NCBI GenBank assembly: GCA_021799405.1
Contig: JAJZAL010000246.1
Span: 1-7,736, forward strand
Direction: 5' to 3'
Length of the DNA stretch: 7,736 nucleotides
DNA from: Acidobacteriota bacterium
Lineage (GTDB): Bacteria > Acidobacteriota > Terriglobia > Terriglobales > Acidobacteriaceae
Shown here: piece after piece, positions 1 through 7,647 of the stretch
Layout: each line of letters starts with the position of its first letter
How positions within the stretch are numbered: the first letter of the stretch is position 1
Notes under the pieces: model-generated
Told to the model about the DNA's origin: nothing
Seen by the model: the letters and a program-made list of their open reading frames with translations, nothing else
The model's database searches: none
Position numbers and translations under genes: made by a program

Positions 1-2
1 TT

Positions 3-542
3 ACACAGGTTGCAACCCTAGACACCAGCAACGTGACTCCAGGCACCGTCACCATCAACGTGGGAGTGACGGACGTCCACGGGCTCAGCACCACCTGTAT
101 AGCGACAGCCGAGGTCGTGGCACCCCCGGTGCCGCCACCTCCTATGCCCACAGCAAAGGCCGTCGGCAAATGCGATTTCGACGACGCCCGCCGGCCCACG
201 CGTGTCGACAACCGGTGCAAGGCCGTGCTGGATGGAGTGGCTCTCGAATTAAAGCATGACTCAGGCGCCCACTTGGTCATCGTGGGATTCGCTGATAGCA
301 AGGCGGCAGCGAAACGTAAGAATGTGGAGTCGGTCCGTGCGGCTAATGTACGGCACTACATGACCGGAGGCGACGGGAAAACACAACTTGACGCCTTTCG
401 ATTTGAGATTCGGAAATCCAGCGGCCGGAACAACGGGAATACAGTGCAGCTGTATCTCGTGCCGCAGGAGGTACAGGGATTCGAGGTGGAAGATACAGAA
501 GTGATTGACGAAAGCACACTCCCCCGTAGACCCACTAGCTAA
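3..542 (+). CDS. OmpA-like C-terminal domain protein (5' end outside window)
   Basis: The reading frame is open from the first bases of the window, so this is the C-terminal part of a longer protein; the GTG at 33 is not the true start. The first ~40 residues look like the last strands of an Ig/PKD-like repeat (LDTSNVTPGTVTINVGVTD), followed by a Pro-rich linker (PPVPPPPMP). An OmpA-like peptidoglycan-binding domain then runs to about residue 157 counted from position 33. The pair that in OmpA binds diaminopimelate is plausibly present: Asp88 in VGFAD and Arg102 in SVRAANV, 14 residues apart (15 in E. coli OmpA). Two cysteines (Cys47, Cys62) flank the start of the domain. Likely role: outer membrane or periplasmic protein anchored to peptidoglycan. 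The Cys-rich RPTRVDNRCKAVLD segment recalls acidobacterial OmpA proteins. It is separated from the atp operon by a terminator. Family call fairly sure; phylum hint from memory. Confidence 0.75.
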   Translation, partial: TQVATLDTSNVTPGTVTINVGVTDVHGLSTTCIATAEVVAPPVPPPPMPTAKAVGKCDFDDARRPTRVDNRCKAVLDGVALELKHDSGAHLVIVGFADSKAAAKRKNVESVRAANVRHYMTGGDGKTQLDAFRFEIRKSSGRNNGNTVQLYLVPQEVQGFEVEDTEVIDESTLPRRPTS

Positions 543-583
543 ACCGAGGGCTGAGGTGTTTCGCAAAATCTGAGCGGTCCTCG

Positions 584-622
584 ACGAGCGAGCCGGTGGA
601 AGGATGCCGACTCGCTCGTTTT
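584..622 (+). terminator. Rho-independent terminator after the OmpA-like gene
   Basis: A perfect 9-bp stem is formed by ACGAGCGAG (584-592) and CTCGCTCGT (611-619). After one C/A mismatch, a further 3 bp (594-596 with 607-609) shorten the loop. The 3' arm runs into TTTT (619-622), then GTCT. It lies 42 bases after the OmpA-like stop codon, where an intrinsic terminator is expected. It implies that the atp operon downstream has its own promoter. The U tract is short, so efficiency is uncertain. Confidence 0.75.
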
Positions 623-909
623 GTCTGCAAAAGCGTTATCAATGCGGGATGTCGAAAGGGCCGCTCTCCATTTTGCCCGAATCCGCTGCTGCGCCCTGCA
701 AATTCCCAAAGCATCACTGCTATTCCTCCTAGTTTCTGTTGGCATTGCACCCGACTACACTCGCACTTGATTTTGATACGCAGTGCATAGTGGGCGCTTT
801 TCGCCCATGTGCGTGGGGTGTCAAGCCTCTAAACGGCTTGGGGCTACGGGCTGGAGCGCGCCAACGGAATGATTAGCCCGCAGATTCCAAACAGAAAGGG
901 CGAGATTTC
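623..909 (+). other. Non-coding leader region upstream of atpB
   Basis: No gene can be supported here. One frame (596-790) stays open for 64 codons, but it overlaps the terminator, has no ribosome binding site and looks like no known protein. The atp promoter should lie here. I see only weak hexamers (for example TTGCAC at 745-750, without a good -10 box 16-18 bases further on), so no promoter is called. The distal part is rich in inverted repeats, listed separately. A purine-rich AGAAAGGG (893-900) serves as ribosome binding site for atpB. Confidence 0.5.
791..840 (+). promoter_or_regulatory. Two tandem hairpins in the atp leader
   Basis: Hairpin 1 pairs TGGGCG (791-796) with CGCCCA (802-807) around the loop CTTTT. 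Hairpin 2 pairs CAAGCC (822-827) with GGCTTG (835-840) around a 7-base loop, with a possible extra G-U pair. Neither is followed by a T run, so they are not ordinary terminators. They sit 70-120 bases before atpB and would be in its 5' untranslated RNA if transcription starts upstream of them. They could stabilise the mRNA or regulate it; the sequence does not decide. Confidence 0.4.
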
Positions 910-1881
910 ATGTGCAGAAGTCGACATGTGATGCTCCTCCTTCTGGTCATAGGGATTGAGCTGGCGTTTACAACTGCCGGACCTCTTTCGTATGCGCAGA
1001 CTGTGTCGGTGGCTACAACCGCAGTTGGCAACGCACAGGCCGATGCAGGCGCGCCTGGACCTGAGGAAAACGGGCTGCCCCAGTTCGCGCCAGAAATAGC
1101 CCGCGTGTTCGGGTTCCCAATAACGAACTCGATGGTGGTCAGTTGGATCGTGGCTCTGGGCTTGATCATTTTTGCCCAATTCGCCACGCGAAAAATGGAT
1201 CAGGTGCCGCAGGGCGCGCAAAACTTTCTAGAGTGGCTGGTGGGGGGATTGCATGAGTTCCTGGAAGGAATTATCGGGCCGCACATGACCAAGCGCACAT
1301 TCTGGTTCTTTGCAACGATCTTTATCTTTATTCTCTCCGCTAACTGGCTAGGGCTTCTCCCGGGTGTAGGTACGATTGGATGGGGACATGCGACTGCACA
1401 CGGCTTCGTGGTCGACGAACCTTTCATCCGCGGCGCTAATGCGGACGTCAACCTCACGTTTGCCATGGCGCTCGTTTTCTTTGCCTGTTGGATCGTGTGG
1501 TCACTGCAGGAACTCGGCCTGAAGGGATTCTTAAAGGAGTTGTTTGCGCCGAAAGGAGAAACAACCGGCCCATTAAAGGTATTGATGGTTACGGTCTTCT
1601 TCGCGGCTGGCTGTCTGGAGATCATCTCCATCCTCTTCAGACCAATCTCATTGAGTTTTCGTCTCTACGGGAACATCTTTGCGGGAGAAAGCCTCCTGGA
1701 CGCAATGGCCAGGCTGGTTCCAGGCCTCGGCTGGCTGGTGCCACTTCCCTTCTATTTCCTGGAACTGCTGATGGGTCTGGTTCAGGCCCTTGTGTTCATG
1801 CTGTTAACCGCCGTGTTTACCCTGCTGATGTGTCAGCACGAGGAGATGCCCGCATCGGCTGCCGTTACATCGAAGCACTAA
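910..1881 (+). CDS. atpB: ATP synthase Fo subunit a
   Basis: Membrane stator subunit that forms the two proton half-channels against the c ring. The 323-residue product starts with a signal peptide-like N-terminus: basic n-region, hydrophobic core at 8-20, possible cleavage after SYA29. An acidic, Ala/Pro-containing linker (30-60) follows. The conserved fold begins near residue 70, with membrane segments at about 73-91, 131-150, 181-199, 222-242 and a long hydrophobic stretch 274-307. The essential arginine is Arg251 in SFRLYGNIFAGE; Glu260 matches E. coli Glu219, Gln292 matches Gln252, and Glu285 occupies the place of E. coli His245. The ATG at 910 is chosen because AGAAAGGG precedes it by 9 bases and because it yields the full signal sequence; an in-frame ATG at 931 would remove the basic n-region. 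It is the first gene of the operon, 54 bases before atpE and in the same frame. Confidence 0.96.
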   Translation: MCRSRHVMLLLLVIGIELAFTTAGPLSYAQTVSVATTAVGNAQADAGAPGPEENGLPQFAPEIARVFGFPITNSMVVSWIVALGLIIFAQFATRKMDQVPQGAQNFLEWLVGGLHEFLEGIIGPHMTKRTFWFFATIFIFILSANWLGLLPGVGTIGWGHATAHGFVVDEPFIRGANADVNLTFAMALVFFACWIVWSLQELGLKGFLKELFAPKGETTGPLKVLMVTVFFAAGCLEIISILFRPISLSFRLYGNIFAGESLLDAMARLVPGLGWLVPLPFYFLELLMGLVQALVFMLLTAVFTLLMCQHEEMPASAAVTSKH

Positions 1882-1901
1882 AGCGGCTTTCTGACAACAA
1901 A

Positions 1902-1928
1902 CCAAGGATGCCTTGGAGAGAAAGGAAG
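1902..1928 (+). promoter_or_regulatory. Intercistronic hairpin and strong ribosome binding site before atpE
   Basis: CCAAGG (1902-1907) and CCTTGG (1911-1916) form a perfect 6-bp inverted repeat with a 3-base ATG loop. A purine-rich stretch follows, containing the Shine-Dalgarno AAGGAAG (1922-1928), 7 bases before the atpE start. Subunit c is needed in many copies per enzyme, and in E. coli a leader element boosts atpE translation. This arrangement is compatible with the same purpose, which is inference. The ATG in the loop opens a frame different from atpE. Confidence 0.5.
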
Positions 1929-1935
1929 AAACAAG

Positions 1936-2127
1936 ATGATCGCTGGCAGCATTCACGTTGGCTTGGCTGCACTAGGCGCGGCGCTTGGCGTTGGTTTGAT
2001 CGGTATGAAAGCTTCTGAAGCGGTCGGCCGTAATCCCGAAGCCTCCACCAAGATCCTGGTGCAATCGATCCTGGCTATTGCCTTCGCCGAGGCAATCGTG
2101 TTCTATGCCCTCTTCCTTGTGAAGTAG
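1936..2127 (+). CDS. atpE: ATP synthase Fo subunit c (very short)
   Basis: Proteolipid of the rotating c ring. At 63 residues it is below the usual ~70-90. Helix 1 (about 6-30) carries the small-residue packing motif A12-x-G14-x-A16-x-G18-x-G20, the polar loop is GRNPEA (31-36), and helix 2 (about 38-61) carries the ion-binding carboxylate Glu52 in IAFAEAIVF. The protein has almost no tail after helix 2 (ends LFLVK). By alignment, Val19 takes the place of the Gln that Na+-binding c subunits have in helix 1, and Ala53 follows Glu52 instead of Ser/Thr, so proton coupling is inferred. The start cannot lie further upstream: the atpB stop codon is in the same frame 54 bases earlier with no ATG, GTG or TTG between, and AAGGAAG is well placed. 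The shortness is therefore real, not a start-site error. Confidence 0.95.
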   Translation: MIAGSIHVGLAALGAALGVGLIGMKASEAVGRNPEASTKILVQSILAIAFAEAIVFYALFLVK

Positions 2128-2183
2128 GCGCAAATGCAGATTGCGAGATCTAGCGAGCAACTACGCAGGAATGAGCGTGCCAC

Positions 2184-2729
2184 ATGAGCTCCTTTCTATT
2201 GTTATTGGTTACCGGAAGTGAAGGCCCCGTCAAATCGATTGCGAAGACCTTTGGCGTCGACTGGCCGCACCTGGGCGCGCAAATTATCAGCTTCTGCATC
2301 GTGTGCGCTCTGCTTTACCGTTTCGCGTATCAGCCCATCCTCAAGATGCTGGAGGAGCGAAAAAAGCAGATCGCCCAGGGACTCGCGGACGCGGAGCAAA
2401 TCAAGGCAGAACTCGCCCGAACAGAGGCCGATCGCCACGCAGTACTCCTGCGGGCCAATGAACAGGCAAGAACTCTGATCGAGGAAGCGCGCGCTGCAAG
2501 CGTCCGCATGCAGGAGCAGGAAATGCAAAAGGCCATGGCTACCGCCGAGCAGATCCTCCGTCAGGCGCATGATGCGGTACAGCAGGAGCACGCGCATATG
2601 CTGGCCGATGTGAAGAAGCAGGTCGGAGGGCTTGTGGTTGAGACGACGGCCGCGGTAACTCGCAAAGTATTAACCGCGGAAGATCAGCGCCGCCTTGCGG
2701 AAGAAGCAGCCCGGCAGCTTATGGCGTAA
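2184..2729 (+). CDS. atpF: ATP synthase Fo subunit b
   Basis: Peripheral-stalk subunit that, as a dimer, ties subunit a to delta and the alpha3beta3 head. The product has 181 residues (E. coli b has 156). It begins with a short hydrophobic patch (MSSFLLLLVTG) and a linker (KTFGVDWPHL), then one membrane helix at about 31-49 (GAQIISFCIVCALLYRFAY). The conserved QPILKMLEERKKQIAQGL segment leads into a long charged, Ala/Glu/Gln-rich coiled coil to about residue 145. The C-terminal VTRKVLTAEDQRRLAEEA binds delta in homologues. Only one b gene is present, so a homodimer is expected, not the b/b' pair of photosynthetic bacteria. ATG 2184 is the first possible start in this frame (a TGA lies at 2172-2174). 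AGGAA at 2167-2171 is 12 bases away, a rather long spacing, suggesting modest initiation. It ends 18 bases before atpH. Confidence 0.94.
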   Translation: MSSFLLLLVTGSEGPVKSIAKTFGVDWPHLGAQIISFCIVCALLYRFAYQPILKMLEERKKQIAQGLADAEQIKAELARTEADRHAVLLRANEQARTLIEEARAASVRMQEQEMQKAMATAEQILRQAHDAVQQEHAHMLADVKKQVGGLVVETTAAVTRKVLTAEDQRRLAEEAARQLMA

Positions 2730-2747
2730 CCGCCCGCAGAGAATGGC

Positions 2748-3158
2748 ATGAAAGGAAACAGGCAAATTCGGCGTGATGCCAAGAAGCTCTTCCACCTTTG
2801 TCTCGCGGAGGGCGAGTTGGATGTCACACGTGTCCTTGAGGTGGTGGGTCGAATTTCCGGAAGCACGTACCGTGGGCGCGTAGCACTTCTGCGGGAGCTT
2901 CACCGGCTTGTAAAACCCGAATGCGACCGCCGGACGGCGGAAATCGCGAGCGCGGTTCCCTTGCCGGGCGATTTGCGCAAACGCATCACTTCCGACCTGG
3001 AGCACGTTTACGGCCTGGGTTTGCAGATTCGCTTCGTGGAAAAGCCCGAATTGATCGGGGGTGTGCGGGTGATGGTGGGCAGTGATGTCTATGACGACAG
3101 TATCCGTTACAGATTGGCGCTGCTCGAAAGAAGTTTTTCGGCGACAAACGGTTTGTAG
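2748..3158 (+). CDS. atpH: ATP synthase F1 subunit delta, shortened form
   Basis: Stator subunit (OSCP homologue) joining b to the top of the alpha3beta3 head. It has 136 residues against ~175-180 usually. The N-terminal part keeps the first helix pattern (IRRDAKKLFHLCLAEGELD, 7-25), goes almost directly to what looks like the last helix of the N-domain (RVALLRELHRLVKPECDRR, 44-62), and so lacks about 40 residues of the six-helix bundle. The C-terminal domain is normal: TAEIASAVPLPGDLRKRI, then the family signature PELIGGVRVMVGSDVYDDSI (100-119) and a final helix RYRLALLERSF. The ATG at 2748 has only a weak preceding AGAGAA. Reading coupled to atpF, 18 bases upstream, is likely. The reading frame shows no sign of a frameshift, and I recall similar short deltas from Verrucomicrobiota-like operons. 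Confidence 0.88.
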   Translation: MKGNRQIRRDAKKLFHLCLAEGELDVTRVLEVVGRISGSTYRGRVALLRELHRLVKPECDRRTAEIASAVPLPGDLRKRITSDLEHVYGLGLQIRFVEKPELIGGVRVMVGSDVYDDSIRYRLALLERSFSATNGL

Positions 3159-3169
3159 AGAACTGCTCA

Positions 3170-3189
3170 TGCGCGAGTTCGCTTGCGCA
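3170..3189 (+). promoter_or_regulatory. UUCG-capped hairpin between atpH and atpA
   Basis: TGCGCGAG (3170-3177) pairs with CTTGCGCA (3182-3189) around the tetraloop TTCG. All 8 positions pair, including one G-U. It fills part of the longest gap inside the operon (71 bases) and ends 40 bases before the atpA start. There is no T run, so it is not a terminator. UUCG loops are unusually stable in RNA, so the element may protect the 3' part of the message that encodes the F1 subunits or mark a processing site; this role is inferred. Confidence 0.55.
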
Positions 3190-3229
3190 CCGATGCAATC
3201 ACAAGATTTGAATGAAACGGGGGTAAGCA

Positions 3230-4762
3230 ATGCCTGGTCTCGTGGAAGAAATTGAAGCTCAAATTGCCGGGCTGAAGACCGCGGCTGGCAAGGAAAACAT
3301 CGGCACTATCCGCGAGGTTGGCGACGGAGTTGCCCGCGTGGAGGGCCTGTCTGACGCCATGGTGAATGAGATGCTCGATCTCGGACACGGCATCACCGGA
3401 TTGGCAGTGGATCTGGACGAGACTGAAGTTGGCGTCATCATCTTAGGCGATTACACCAGGTTGCAGGAAGGCGACGAGGTCCGCGCCACCGGAAGGTTAT
3501 TGCAGGTTCCTGTCGGCAAAGGCCTGCTGGGCCGGATCATAAACACTCTCGGCGAACCATTGGACGGAAAAGGACCGGTGCAATGCGACACCACCTATCC
3601 AGTTGAGAAACTAGCCCCAGGCATCATTCAGAGGAGTCCGGTCCGCCAACCGGTCCAAACGGGCATCATGGCAATTGATGCGATGATTCCGGTCGGGCGC
3701 GGCCAGCGGGAATTGATTATTGGTGATCGCTCCACTGGGAAGACCACCATCTGCATCGACACCATAATCAGCCAGGCGCGCCTGAACAGGGCCGCGGAAG
3801 CCGCAGGTGACAAGGAATATCGGCCGATGTACTGCATTTATGTCGCCATCGGTCAGAAGCAATCCAGCATCGCCCGCCTGATTGCGGTTTTGGAACAATC
3901 CGGAGCGATGCCCTACACCATTATTGTCGCGTCTCCCGCTTCTGATTCGGCGACCAATCAATATCTCGCGCCGTTCGCAGGCGCCGCGGTGGGCGAGTGG
4001 TTTATGGACAACGGCATGGACGCGCTGATTGTCTATGATGACCTGTCCAAGCACGCAGTTGCGTACCGCCAGGTTGCCTTGGTTCTCAAGCGGCCATCGG
4101 GTCGCGAGGCATATCCTGGAGACATCTTCTACCTGCACAGCCGGCTCTTGGAGCGCGCCGCGCGCATCGGCGAACAGTATGGAAACGGCTCGCTCACCGC
4201 GCTGCCGATCATCGAGACACAGGCCGGCGACGTCTCTGCGTACATTCCCACCAACGTCATCTCGATCACCGACGGGCAAATCTATCTGGAAACAGATCTC
4301 TTCTACCAAGGCGCGCGGCCGGCCATTTCTGTCGGCCTGTCGGTTTCGCGCGTCGGCTCAGCCGCGCAGCTCAAGGCCATGAAACAAGTGGCTGGCCAAC
4401 TGAAGGGTGATCTAGCGCAATTCAGGGAGCTGGCTGCGTTTGCGCAATTCGGTTCCGAACTCGATGCTAAAACGCTTGCCCAGATCAACCGCGGCAAGCG
4501 CATCATGGAGATCTTCAAGCAGCCGCAATACAACCCCATACCCATTGAGGTCCAGGTGGCGGTGCTCTGGACCGTGCAGAAGGGCTACCTCGACGAAGTG
4601 CCCGTTGAGCGCGTGAAGGAATACCAGGACAAGTGGACGGATTTCCTCACCACCCGCAAGCCGGAATTGCTCGCCGGCATTGCGCGGGAGAAGATCCTCA
4701 CGGACGCGCTCAACGAGGCGCTGAAGGCCGCGGCCGAACAATTTAAGGAAGGCTGGCAATAG
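3230..4762 (+). CDS. atpA: ATP synthase F1 subunit alpha
   Basis: Non-catalytic nucleotide-binding subunit of the alpha3beta3 head, cytoplasmic face. The 510 residues match the family length. In order: a short N-terminal helix ([14 protein letters not shown]) that should contact delta, beta-barrel domain (about 22-90), nucleotide-binding domain with Walker A GDRSTGKT (165-172) and Walker B ALIVYDD (265-271), and C-terminal helical domain. Arg374 in [13 protein letters not shown] is the arginine finger reaching into the catalytic site on beta. The P-loop has Ser where most alphas have Gln (GDRQTGKT). Start ATG 3230 is preceded by GGGGG (3219-3223) six bases upstream and gives the expected N-terminus. 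It lies 71 bases after atpH, with a stable hairpin in the gap, and 16 bases before atpG. Confidence 0.98.
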   Translation: MPGLVEEIEAQIAGLKTAAGKENIGTIREVGDGVARVEGLSDAMVNEMLDLGHGITGLAVDLDETEVGVIILGDYTRLQEGDEVRATGRLLQVPVGKGLLGRIINTLGEPLDGKGPVQCDTTYPVEKLAPGIIQRSPVRQPVQTGIMAIDAMIPVGRGQRELIIGDRSTGKTTICIDTIISQARLNRAAEAAGDKEYRPMYCIYVAIGQKQSSIARLIAVLEQSGAMPYTIIVASPASDSATNQYLAPFAGAAVGEWFMDNGMDALIVYDDLSKHAVAYRQVALVLKRPSGREAYPGDIFYLHSRLLERAARIGEQYGNGSLTALPIIETQAGDVSAYIPTNVISITDGQIYLETDLFYQGARPAISVGLSVSRVGSAAQLKAMKQVAGQLKGDLAQFRELAAFAQFGSELDAKTLAQINRGKRIMEIFKQPQYNPIPIEVQVAVLWTVQKGYLDEVPVERVKEYQDKWTDFLTTRKPELLAGIAREKILTDALNEALKAAAEQFKEGWQ

Positions 4763-4778
4763 CCTCTGGAATCTCGCT

Positions 4779-5645
4779 ATGCAAAGCGCGAGCACGTTAC
4801 GACACCGAATCCGCTCCATCAGTAACACTGCGCTGATCACCAAAGCCATGCAAATGGTGGCGGCTTCCAAAATGCGAAGAGCTCAGGAAGCTGCGCTCGC
4901 TGGGCGTCCTTTTGTCCGACTGATCTATCGTATCCAGCGCGCAACCAGTAAAAGACTCGGTGACTATGCGCATCCATTACTCGAGGTTCGCCAAGTCCGG
5001 AAGCGCGCTGTCATCCTGGTTTCTACCGACAAGGGGTTGTGCGGTGCGCTCAACGCGAACCTGTTTCGGCTTGTCTCGCAGTTCGATCCTGAAACGACGC
5101 TGTTTATCGCAGTCGGCCGGAAAGCGGCGCAGTTCATCGCACGCACACAGCATCAACTGGCCGCCGAGTTCACATACTCCGAAACTCCGCGATTTACAGA
5201 AGCCAGTGCGATCGGCGCCTTCGCCACGGATCTGTTTCTGAGACGAGAAGTAGACGCAGTGCACGTCATCGCAATGCGGTTCGTGGATACTCTTACTCAG
5301 CAACCACTCTGCCTGGAGTACCTGCCCATAGGGCAAATCAAGGCTGTTGAGATGGGGTGGGCTCAAATCGAAACTGAGGTTTCAGCCCTCAACGCCTACT
5401 GCCTCTTCGAACCCAGCCGGGAGGTCGTGTTGGACTTCTTTCTTTCCCGGTACCCGAAGCTCTACATGTACCAGGTTCTCCTGAATGCGAAGGCCAGTGA
5501 GCACAGTGCGCGCATGGTATCCATGAAGAATGCCACGGAGAGCGCCGAAACCCTCATCGGGGACCTGACGCTTGAATACAACAAGCTGCGCCAGGGCAAT
5601 ATCACCAAGGAACTTCTTGAAATCGCCGGCGGCCAAGCTAGTTGA
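4779..5645 (+). CDS. atpG: ATP synthase F1 subunit gamma
   Basis: Central rotor shaft turning inside the alpha3beta3 hexamer. The 288 residues are of normal length. The N-terminal helix LRHRIRSISNTALITKAMQMVAASKMRRAQ (split here: 7-20 and 21-35) and the C-terminal helix with ARMVSMKNATESAETLIGDL and LEYNKLRQGNITKELLEI (244-282) form the coiled coil. Between them is the Rossmann-like domain with the signature STDKGLCGALNANL (82-95). I see no regulatory cysteine-pair insertion of the chloroplast type. The ATG at 4779 begins the family motif within ten residues; only a weak TCTGGA precedes it, so translation may depend on ribosomes finishing atpA 16 bases upstream. It is followed by atpD after 36 bases. 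Confidence 0.97.
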   Translation: MQSASTLRHRIRSISNTALITKAMQMVAASKMRRAQEAALAGRPFVRLIYRIQRATSKRLGDYAHPLLEVRQVRKRAVILVSTDKGLCGALNANLFRLVSQFDPETTLFIAVGRKAAQFIARTQHQLAAEFTYSETPRFTEASAIGAFATDLFLRREVDAVHVIAMRFVDTLTQQPLCLEYLPIGQIKAVEMGWAQIETEVSALNAYCLFEPSREVVLDFFLSRYPKLYMYQVLLNAKASEHSARMVSMKNATESAETLIGDLTLEYNKLRQGNITKELLEIAGGQAS

Positions 5646-7088
<1,443 letters not shown>

Positions 7089-7113
7089 GACTCACTGCCG
7101 GCGGCCACCGGAT

Positions 7114-7120
7114 AGAAGGA
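7114..7120 (+). promoter_or_regulatory. Ribosome binding site fixing the atpC start
   Basis: AGAAGGA directly abuts the ATG at 7121, which is too close for initiation there, but stands 6 bases from the in-frame ATG at 7127. This favours 7127 over the longer frame by two codons. A third in-frame ATG (7139) would be 18 bases away. Confidence 0.65.
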
Positions 7121-7126
7121 ATGATC

Positions 7127-7537
7127 ATGGCCAGCACAATGAGACTGGAAATTGTTACCCCGGAAGGAACTGCATTTTCTGCGGACGTCGAGTTGGTCAC
7201 GATACCCACCATTGACGGGCAGATCGGAGTTCTTCCGCACCATGTTGATCTCATGACCTGCATGATCCCCGGAGAAATGCTCATGCGCCGAGGCGGCCAT
7301 GATCAATTTATCGCGGTCGGCGCGGGCCTGGTGGAAGTCACCGGAACCCAGGTGTCCATCGCAACTGACATGGCCGTGGCCGCCGCGAATATCGACGAGG
7401 CGAAGGCCGAAGAAGCCCGCCAACGCGCGACGATGCGCCTGCGCGAGAAACTGTCTTCCGAGGAGATCGCTTCCATCAATGCCTCCATAGCGCGATCCCT
7501 GGCGCAGTTGCGAGTCAAGAAACGTCATCGCGTCTAA
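7127..7537 (+). CDS. atpC: ATP synthase F1 subunit epsilon
   Basis: Central-stalk foot subunit, binding gamma and the c ring and able to inhibit ATP hydrolysis through its C-terminal helices. It has 136 residues, as usual. The N-terminal beta-sandwich (about 5-85) shows MRLEIVTPEGTAF, the signature DGQIGVLPHHVDLMT (30-44), and GAGLVEVTGTQVSI. The C-terminal helical hairpin (88-132) is present in full (NIDEAKAEEARQRATMRL and SEEIASINASIARSLAQL), ending in a basic tail KKRHRV. IDEAKA (89-94) resembles the I/L-D-x-x-R-A ATP-binding motif known from bacillary epsilons, with Lys for Arg, so nucleotide sensing is possible but unproven. The stop TAA shares its last A with the ATG of the next frame. 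Confidence 0.96.
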   Translation: MASTMRLEIVTPEGTAFSADVELVTIPTIDGQIGVLPHHVDLMTCMIPGEMLMRRGGHDQFIAVGAGLVEVTGTQVSIATDMAVAAANIDEAKAEEARQRATMRLREKLSSEEIASINASIARSLAQLRVKKRHRV

Positions 7538-7647
7538 TGGAAATTCCCACTGATGCGCAGCAAAACAACATCCCCTTTCGGGAGCCGCGGAGCGATCATT
7601 ATCACCGCGGTTGGTTGTGCGCCGCCTTGTCCGCCATATTGAAATGA
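7537..7647 (+). CDS. Small unidentified ORF (36 residues) coupled to atpC
   Basis: The frame starts at an ATG whose A is the last base of the atpC stop (TAATG) and ends at a TGA overlapping the next ATG (ATGA). The product reads MEIPTDAQQNNIPF, then a basic, His-rich middle (REPRSDHYHRG) and a short hydrophobic end (WLCAALSAILK). I do not recognise it. The double overlap is the pattern of translationally coupled genes, which speaks for real translation, although no ribosome binding site is visible and the length is close to what chance allows. It could also be the remnant or frameshifted start of a longer gene that continues in the next frame. Confidence 0.35.
   Translation: MEIPTDAQQNNIPFREPRSDHYHRGWLCAALSAILK
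7585..7610 (+). repeat. Paired CCGCGG palindromes able to form a hairpin
   Basis: CCGCGG occurs at 7585-7590 and again at 7605-7610. The two copies can pair with each other across a 14-base spacer, and inside it GAT (7594-7596) can pair with ATC (7601-7603) around CATT. No T run follows, so this is not an ordinary terminator. It lies inside the small frame after atpC. Confidence 0.35.

Noticed and set aside
745..779. Possible sigma-70 promoter (TTGCAC with a downstream TGATAC-like box)
   Set aside because: Spacing and -10 match are poor; chance hexamers of this quality are common.
596..790. 64-codon plus-strand frame between the OmpA-like gene and atpB
   Set aside because: It begins inside the terminator hairpin, lacks a ribosome site and encodes an unstructured-looking Cys/Arg/Ser-rich sequence.
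1488..2018. 176-codon open frame across the atpB/atpE junction
   Set aside because: It lies in another frame over two unmistakable genes, has low-complexity Arg/Gly-rich composition typical of shadow frames, and resembles no family.
3611..4309. 232-codon minus-strand frame inside atpA
   Set aside because: Antisense shadow of a highly conserved GC-rich gene; no ribosome site or recognisable motif.
7089..7113. Paired CCGG motifs between atpD and atpC as a hairpin
   Set aside because: Only 4 bp of pairing, self-complementary tetramers expected by chance in GC-rich DNA.
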